Positions 60,401 through 64,000 of a DNA stretch of 64,000 nucleotides are shown here, piece by piece. Source of the DNA: Solirubrobacter soli DSM 22325 (GTDB lineage Bacteria > Actinomycetota > Thermoleophilia > Solirubrobacterales > Solirubrobacteraceae); NCBI RefSeq assembly GCF_000423665.1, contig NZ_KE384069.1:299588-363587 (forward strand). Direction: 5' to 3'. The notes below the pieces were generated by a model. That model was given only the letters and a program-made list of their open reading frames with translations. It did no database searches and was not told where the DNA came from. Position numbers and translations under genes: made by a program. How positions within the stretch are numbered: position 1 is the first letter of the stretch; each line of letters begins with the position of its first letter.

Positions 60401-62691
60401 CGCCCAACGGTGACTCCGGCTGGTACAAGGGCGACGTCAAGGTCACGCTCAACGCGACCGACAACAACGGCGGCTCGGGGGTCGACAAGACCGAGTACCG
60501 CACCGCCGGCGCCTCGACCTGGACGGCCTACACGGCCCCGTTCACGGTCAGCACGGCCGGGACGACCACGATCGAGTACCGCTCGACGGACAAGAAGGGC
60601 AACGTCGAGTCGACGCGGACGGTGACGTTCAAGATCGACAAGACGGGCCCGGCGACCTCGGCCAAGCTCAACGGCTCCGATCCGAAGGCGACCTACACCG
60701 GCGACGTCGCGGTCGACCTCGACGCGACGGACGCGACCTCGGGCGTGAAGGCGACCGAGATCCGCGTCGACGGCGGCGACTGGAAGCCGTACGTGGAGGA
60801 GGAGACGATCCTCAACACGGAGGCCGATCTCGCCAAGTGGGCGCAGGCCGGTCCGGGCAAGCTCACCTGGAACGCCGCTGACGGCGGCTTCTTCCGCCCG
60901 TCCGGCGGGCTGGGGATGCCGTGGTATCCGGTCAAGGACTACGGCGACTTCGTGATGAAGTTCCAGTGGCGTGACTCGGCCACGGGTACGAACGGGAACG
61001 GTGGCGCGTTCGTGCGCTTCCCGAACCCGGCCGAGGCCGTGACGCGGACCGCCGCGAACCGGTTCCCGTGCCAGGTCGGTTCGGCCCAGACCGATCAGGC
61101 CTGGGTCGCGATCTACTGCGGTCACGAGATCCAGATCAACGACTACCAGTCCGACGCGCAGAAGACGGGCTCGATCTACAACTTCTCGCCGCTCAACGCC
61201 ACGCAGGCGAAGGTCCAGCCGCGCGGTACCTGGGTGGATTACGAGATCAAGGTCGTCGGTCAGACCTACACGATCAGCCGCAACGGGGAGGTCCTGCAGA
61301 CCTTCCAGAACACGCCGGGCAAGACGTCCTCCCGGTCCGGTGACCCGTCGACGACGGATCGCCAGTTCACGCGCGGCTACATCGGCCTCCAGAACCACTC
61401 GGATGCCGACGTCATCGACTACAAGAACGTCCGCGTGCTCTCGCTCGACGCCGGCTCGGTCCAGGGCCCGGTGAAGGTGACGGGCAACGGCGCGCACACG
61501 GTCGAGTACCGCTCGACGGACGTGGCGGGCAACGTGGAGGCGACCAAGAAGGTCGACTTCACCATCGGCACCGCGGACACCGTCGCGCCGGTGACGACCA
61601 GCGCGCTCACCCCGGCCTCGCCGGGTGCGGGCGGGACCTACAACGGTCCGGTCAGCGTCCAGCTGTCGGCCACCGATCCGGCGCAGGCCGGCGGGGGCGG
61701 GGGCGCGCCGAAGACGGTCGACGCCAACGCGTTCGCCGACCACTGGGAGCCGAACGCGCTGACCGCGACGGTCGGCGACACCGTGCGCTGGAACTTCCCG
61801 ACGGCGACGGCGGGCACGGTCCACGACGTGTGGATCATCAAGCCCGGCGAGTCGGCGACCAGCGACGGCACGCGCCTGAGCAACAACGACACGGGCAACA
61901 TCGTCATCCCGGGCGGCCCGCCGGTGACCTCGGTCGTCGACGCGGCCGGGACGTACACGTTCATGTGCAAGATCCACTCGCACAAGGGCACGGACGGCTG
62001 GGAGGGCATGGTCGGCAAGGTCACCGTCACCGCGGGTGGCGGCTCGACCCCGGGCTCGGGCGTGGACTACACCGAGTACCGCGTCAACACGGGCGGGGCG
62101 ACCGGCGAGTGGGTCCGCAAGGACAACACGAGCTCGGCGAGCCCGTTCGTGACGACCGTCGGCGTGTCCGCGGTCGGTTCGCACGTGGTCGAGTACCGCT
62201 CCAAGGACAAGGCCGGCAACACCGAGGCCACCAAGTCGGTGGCGTTCTCGATCCAGGCGCCGGGGGCGGGTGACTCCGAGGACGCCGACGTCAACGCGGA
62301 CGTGCCGCTGGTGATGTCGCTCGAGTTCACCGGGGCGGCGACCGTCGGCCCGCTGGTCCCGGGCGTCGCGAAGGACTACACCGCGTCGCTGGCGGCGAAG
62401 GTGACGTCCAGCTCGCCCACCACGGCGTTGAGCGCGGTGGATCAGAGCACGAACGCTCCGGGCCGCCTGGTCAACGGCACCACGGCGCTCCCGCAGCCGC
62501 TGCAGGCCGCCGCCGGTGGGGCGTTCGCGCCGATCGGCGGCACGCCCACTGTCCTGAAGTCCTGGACCGGGCCGCTGGCCAACGACCCCGTGACGGTCGA
62601 GTTCAAGCAGCCTGTCGCTGCCACCGACAAGCTGGTCGCGGGTCACTACAGCAAGCGGATCACGTTCACGCTGTCGGCGACCACGCCGTAG
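54451..62691 (+). CDS. Giant secreted multi-domain sugar-oxidation protein (epimerase-ThuA-PQQ dehydrogenase-DUF1080-cupredoxin)
   Basis: A 2746-residue exported protein; signal peptide ends near AAQAQRP. In order: sugar phosphate isomerase/epimerase-type TIM barrel (about 40-370; GVQLYNFRDYL, FHNHNSEF, SFHVKDM); HYDIN/Spd-2-like beta domain (385-480); ThuA-like domain (481-705; KVLVFSGPSD, GGGGFVGIGS); PQQ sugar dehydrogenase propeller (705-1320; GGMAFDSEGNLYVTVGDDN, AMGLRNPSRM, GNYGWPYC); PKD (1324-1400; YEWDFGDG); Ig-like OmpL47-type repeat; two related concanavalin-like domains (1507-1727, 1741-1965); Ig-like repeats, two of them split by insertions of a DUF1080 domain (2116-2335) and a cupredoxin (2417-2530; Cu ligands in VHDVW and FMCKIHSH); shared C-terminal domain (2617-2746). 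Domain calls are by motif; the pathway role is inferred. Confidence 0.88.
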   Translation: MRGDRRVRVAIAAALSAGALLATAGAAQAQRPANLGEGAPVGQSGVQLYNFRDYLSGGTGEILCPASPTPPTPYCVPTLPANNVNARLERLFAFLQAQGIKNVELYGYPGNPFPSGSSPQGNRQGLLDLRALGDKYGLRFPARHGSLSESTWDGEIAAAKILGQEMVGEGGTGGAGSLGNLSQTLATAAQLNKLGKRSVEAGVGPAYFHNHNSEFSTRFNDSNGQLKSAWEIVMDNTDPRYVVGQIDIGWAVCGASGHATPSDPAVGATYVNQMIQKFGRRVISFHVKDMAAGGIKPDCGDGDQRTIGKGVINFAPLFTSAKGKTKYYFGERDPVGLGGATNFNPFTNAAEGAAAMKADPAPSLKAFPQLFSSVPKGTPASANQQPVKITNDGDAPLVIAGGANAIQIEADAADGGAATAADFAVVSENCRGKSLAPNASCTINVGFKPTRTNYTSVARLVIDSNSDDAVERVLLTGTQTPPKVLVFSGPSDATIDAGVNAIKDLGTANDFAVDTGSDASVFTAANLANYRAVVFLNNAGDRLNAAQETALQGYIQGGGGFVGIGSAAEAEPSNSFITGLIGARPDAASPTTASDQVVVFGDRVHPATKGLPLEWTRNDIYYRWTTRPTGTVHTLARHRAVGAAAGDGTTTGGTDWPISWCRDYQGGRSFYTGMGRTAAGYGQADLKKHLLGAIQWAGGLVRGGCKATIMSNYSTERLVSAASGDLTASGESHGVSLANNGWAIYIGRADCRTNAERGKMVGLASQAQILDFANRNVGVGCGTIHILDPKAVNGTVNSGVTQAAVLPVYGDRGGGNEVNGKIETGLLGVAAAPDFATTGHIYLQYVPTFNPDNPVHPGMADGDQRRITKMAQARISRFTVNLNTKKIDLDSEVTIFNYDLQIWSCCHQGGGMAFDSEGNLYVTVGDDNSSQSTNGYSGNYQPQRCPTGDPTQATNTHCGANNVAFNDARRTAGNTNDYNGKMLRFNPIDNLADGSKPAVGVGTTYTLPTASSPNGPNLFDGTEGGGGKAKPEIYAMGLRNPSRMTIDPVTDVPYAAWVGPDAGSPSATQGPSTYETATQLPTAGNYGWPYCMGNKQAYRDRIADGSLRTTNTTGYVTGGPASAPTNGWYDCNNLVNDSTNNTGLVTLPHVTGTGKDAGTAHSNNVWYSRGNPNNSNGCPQFPREQGANNAPNYGSTSPTQLCPYLTASGATVFTGPVYRYKEGADNSARWPKYWDGRWFLNDFGNNSAKHALLLDPASDQDGSQPIYADSFRGSLPWGANYMDSKFGPDGALYVQVYEGFFTTGSGAGLYRFKYTGGPDTPGPDLQWTSTATARTVQFSAGASGGVAYEWDFGDGETAAGTNPLHAYAAPGAYTAKLTVVYADGERATQTLSVPVSDDTAAPTTTVQLNDATPAATYTAAVKVGLRANDGTGGAGVEWTEYRIDGGSWTRKDNTANASPFVTEFTVGDEGYHTVEFRSRDKAGNVESPIGTVTFAIDLPGGGNGGCSAQSDQFNGSALDPKWQIVNPLAGNPPTVGSGRLTMPMVQGDLYTNTGNAQALMQAVPSGSWVATAKVAHATINADGRAAGLALINTLNPNYLLKTTVQYKTDTDPNTAGNQPGKWTERVLTANNASVVIPPATVPWPNSGALNTSGEFIWVRFVYDDAAKTITTWSSTNGTTFNSFGAPISVTQYLSQPGGLRVGVFTKHDAGGTDDIAQFDAFNVVSSSDPQIPGDDCGGDGSCPQTDEFTGSTIDPKWSLVNPITGANPTVANGRLVVPLRQADLYAATGNAQLLLQQAPATGSWTATAKVVHSGLTADGEALGLGLINSFSPNYFVKATVQYKNDTDPNTSGNQPGKWAERVLTANGSAITLPPATVPYPNSGALSTSGDYIWVRLAYDDVAKTLNTATSTDGVTFTTFGAPISTTQYLNQPGGYRIGVFGKRDGNSANKNVELESFTLETADCGGTGGDTTAPSTTNVLDPTTPNGDSGWYKGDVKVTLNATDNNGGSGVDKTEYRTAGASTWTAYTAPFTVSTAGTTTIEYRSTDKKGNVESTRTVTFKIDKTGPATSAKLNGSDPKATYTGDVAVDLDATDATSGVKATEIRVDGGDWKPYVEEETILNTEADLAKWAQAGPGKLTWNAADGGFFRPSGGLGMPWYPVKDYGDFVMKFQWRDSATGTNGNGGAFVRFPNPAEAVTRTAANRFPCQVGSAQTDQAWVAIYCGHEIQINDYQSDAQKTGSIYNFSPLNATQAKVQPRGTWVDYEIKVVGQTYTISRNGEVLQTFQNTPGKTSSRSGDPSTTDRQFTRGYIGLQNHSDADVIDYKNVRVLSLDAGSVQGPVKVTGNGAHTVEYRSTDVAGNVEATKKVDFTIGTADTVAPVTTSALTPASPGAGGTYNGPVSVQLSATDPAQAGGGGGAPKTVDANAFADHWEPNALTATVGDTVRWNFPTATAGTVHDVWIIKPGESATSDGTRLSNNDTGNIVIPGGPPVTSVVDAAGTYTFMCKIHSHKGTDGWEGMVGKVTVTAGGGSTPGSGVDYTEYRVNTGGATGEWVRKDNTSSASPFVTTVGVSAVGSHVVEYRSKDKAGNTEATKSVAFSIQAPGAGDSEDADVNADVPLVMSLEFTGAATVGPLVPGVAKDYTASLAAKVTSSSPTTALSAVDQSTNAPGRLVNGTTALPQPLQAAAGGAFAPIGGTPTVLKSWTGPLANDPVTVEFKQPVAATDKLVAGHYSKRITFTLSATTP

Positions 62692-62706
62692 CTCGCTGAC
62701 GCAATT

Positions 62707-62740
62707 CCCGGTCCCTGCGGGTTTCGCCGCGGGGACCGGG
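62707..62740 (+). terminator. Strong hairpin terminator after the giant gene
   Basis: A 14-bp stem, CCCGGTCCCTGCGG with CCGCGGGGACCGGG, containing one U-G wobble and loop GTTTCG, begins 15 nt after the stop. No U-tract follows; a second hairpin does. Confidence 0.75.
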
Positions 62741-62760
62741 CGTGCGTCTTCGGACGCACG
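62741..62760 (+). terminator. Second hairpin with UUCG tetraloop
   Basis: CGTGCGTC-TTCG-GACGCACG directly abuts the first hairpin. An 8-bp stem closed by C(UUCG)G is exceptionally stable. Its last two bases overlap the SOS box of uvrA. Confidence 0.7.
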
Positions 62761-62772
62761 AACACGCGTTCG
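62759..62772. promoter_or_regulatory. LexA (SOS) box of uvrA
   Basis: CGAACACGCGTTCG fits the Gram-positive/actinobacterial SOS box CGAACRNRYGTTYG at every position and is a near-complete palindrome. It ends 41 nt before the uvrA ATG and overlaps the -35 region of the -10 TAGACT, so LexA would block the promoter. Confidence 0.85.
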
Positions 62773-62794
62773 ACTGTTCCGTCCGCGCTGGTCA

Positions 62795-62800
62795 TAGACT
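62795..62800 (+). promoter_or_regulatory. -10 box (TAGACT) of uvrA
   Basis: TANNNT ending 13 nt before the uvrA ATG, with GAGAGG in the gap as a weak ribosome-binding site. Same hexamer as upstream of the giant gene. Confidence 0.5.
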
Positions 62801-62813
62801 GAGAGGCAGACTT

Positions 62814-64000
62814 ATGTCCTCTCGTCAGAACTCCATCGTCGTCTCGGGCGCCCGGGAGCACAACCTCAAGGACGTCACCGTCGAGCTGCCGCGTGACTCG
62901 CTCGTCGTCATCACCGGGCTGTCCGGCTCCGGCAAGTCCTCGCTCGCGTTCGACACGATCTACGCCGAGGGTCAGCGCCGCTACGTCGAGTCGCTGAGCG
63001 CGTACGCGCGCCAATTCCTGGGGCAGATGGACAAGCCGGATGTGGACTCCATCGAGGGTCTGTCGCCGGCGATCTCGATCGATCAGAAGACGACGTCGCG
63101 CAACCCGCGGTCGACGGTCGGCACGGTCACGGAGATCTACGACTACCTGCGTCTGCTGTGGGCGCGGATCGGCAAGCCGCACTGCTTCAACTGCGGGCGG
63201 CCGATCGCGGCGCAGTCGGCGGAGCAGATCATCGACCAGATCATGGGCCTGGAGGAAGGCACGCGGTTCATGGTCATGGCGCCGATCGTGCGCGGCCGCA
63301 AGGGCGAGTACGGCAAGCAGCTGGCCGAGCTGCGCGGCGAGGGCTTCACGCGCGTCAAGGTGGACGGCGAGCTGCGCCAGCTCGAGGAGGAGATCGTCCT
63401 CGACAAGCGCTACAAGCACGACATCTCGGTGGTCGTGGACCGTCTGGTGATGCGGCCGGAGCTGCGCAAGCGCCTGGCGGATTCCGTGGAGACCGCGGTC
63501 GCGCTGGCCGACGGCATCCTCGAGGTGGAGACCGTTCCTCGCGACGGTGAGCCGGAGATCTTCACGTACTCCGAGCGCTTCGCCTGCCTGCATTGCGGGA
63601 TCTCCATGCCCGAGCTCGAGCCGCGCTCGTTCTCGTTCAACGCGCCGCATGGCGCCTGCCCGCGCTGCACCGGGCTGGGCTCGATGATGGAGATCGACCC
63701 CGAGCTCGTGGTGCCGGACCCGTCGCTCTCGATCAACGAAGGCGCGATCTTGCCGTGGTCCTCAGGGGCGACGGGCTACTACGAGCAGATCGCGCAGGCG
63801 ATCGCCGAGCGCTACGAGGTCGACGTCGACTCGGCGTGGGAGGACCTCCCGGCCGAGGTCCAGAACCTCTTCCTGTACGGCACCAACGGCGACAAGCTGT
63901 ACGTGACGTACCGCAACCGGATGGGTCGCAAGCGGTCGTACATGACGACCTTCGAGGGCATCGTCCCGAACCTCGAGCGCCGCTACAAGGAGACCGACTC
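62814..64000 (+). CDS. uvrA: Excinuclease ABC subunit A, N-terminal part (cut by window edge)
   Basis: The frame is open from ATG 62814 to the window end, giving about 395 residues of a protein usually near 950. It begins [20 protein letters not shown], with Walker [15 protein letters not shown], the UvrA signature [16 protein letters not shown], and the first zinc-binding pairs CFNCG and CLHCG with CPRC following. UvrA recognises DNA lesions and loads UvrB, whose gene lies upstream at 44 kb. An SOS box and -10 box precede it, so it should be DNA-damage inducible. Confidence 0.97.
   Translation, partial: MSSRQNSIVVSGAREHNLKDVTVELPRDSLVVITGLSGSGKSSLAFDTIYAEGQRRYVESLSAYARQFLGQMDKPDVDSIEGLSPAISIDQKTTSRNPRSTVGTVTEIYDYLRLLWARIGKPHCFNCGRPIAAQSAEQIIDQIMGLEEGTRFMVMAPIVRGRKGEYGKQLAELRGEGFTRVKVDGELRQLEEEIVLDKRYKHDISVVVDRLVMRPELRKRLADSVETAVALADGILEVETVPRDGEPEIFTYSERFACLHCGISMPELEPRSFSFNAPHGACPRCTGLGSMMEIDPELVVPDPSLSINEGAILPWSSGATGYYEQIAQAIAERYEVDVDSAWEDLPAEVQNLFLYGTNGDKLYVTYRNRMGRKRSYMTTFEGIVPNLERRYKETD

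Overview
The window is high-GC (about 70%), gene-dense actinobacterial chromosome. Four features point to the Thermoleophilia, probably Solirubrobacterales (Solirubrobacter/Conexibacter-like): a four-domain S1 with an Ala/Glu-rich tail next to coaE, a PaaI thioesterase and ECF sigma modules packed around secreted sugar-active enzymes, recurring C-terminal beta-sandwich domains on secreted proteins, and many promoters whose TANNNT -10 box lies 6-9 nt from the start codon. The genus is an inference from gene content. No tRNA, rRNA, CRISPR array, prophage or complete insertion sequence was seen; the only mobile-type element is a 79-bp REPIN-like inverted repeat inside a kinase gene.

Layout. 1-11.3 kb is housekeeping: an acidic Ala/Glu-rich protein (-, cut by the window edge), polA, a small DMT transporter, a CoxG-like SRPBCC protein, an HSL-type esterase, a class III aminotransferase, a ferritin-like protein, a GGR-type flavoprotein (-), rpsA, coaE and a lytic transglycosylase. 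11.4-19.5 kb holds a receptor Ser/Thr kinase with an external beta-propeller, then a tandem-duplicated two-gene cassette. Each copy pairs a stand-alone cyclic-nucleotide-binding-fold protein with a roughly 860-aa fusion of membrane polyferredoxin, 2Fe-2S ferredoxin and FAD reductase. 19.5-30 kb has an RTX-like secreted protein, an MFS transporter, a HupE-like protein (-), a chemoreceptor (-), a secreted purple acid phosphatase, a thioesterase, an ECF sigma/anti-sigma pair and a small membrane protein (-).

30-44.2 kb is largely carbohydrate use and signalling. A GH13 glucosidase converges on a minus-strand operon of ECF sigma, zinc-finger anti-sigma, ABC ATPase, frameshifted permease, second membrane protein and a secreted TolB-like propeller protein. 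Next come a four-gene sugar ABC importer (-) and a divergent LacI regulator plus glycogen-debranching-type glycosidase (+). A LacI-type operator and a consensus promoter lie between them. 44.2-54.3 kb has uvrB, a PrmA-like methyltransferase, a small unknown gene, a large secreted GH78 rhamnosidase (-), mutY, a DivIVA-like protein and an M32 carboxypeptidase. 54.4-62.7 kb is one 2746-residue secreted protein. It joins a sugar isomerase/epimerase barrel, a ThuA-like domain, a PQQ sugar dehydrogenase propeller, two concanavalin-like domains, a DUF1080 (3-keto-disaccharide hydrolase-type) domain and a cupredoxin. uvrA follows, with a perfect SOS box, and runs off the window.

The strongest candidates for undescribed biology are the single-polypeptide 3-keto-sugar-type protein with enzyme domains nested inside Ig-like repeats; the duplicated CNB/redox-fusion cassette beside a propeller kinase; and a shared C-terminal domain of about 120 residues on three otherwise unrelated secreted proteins.
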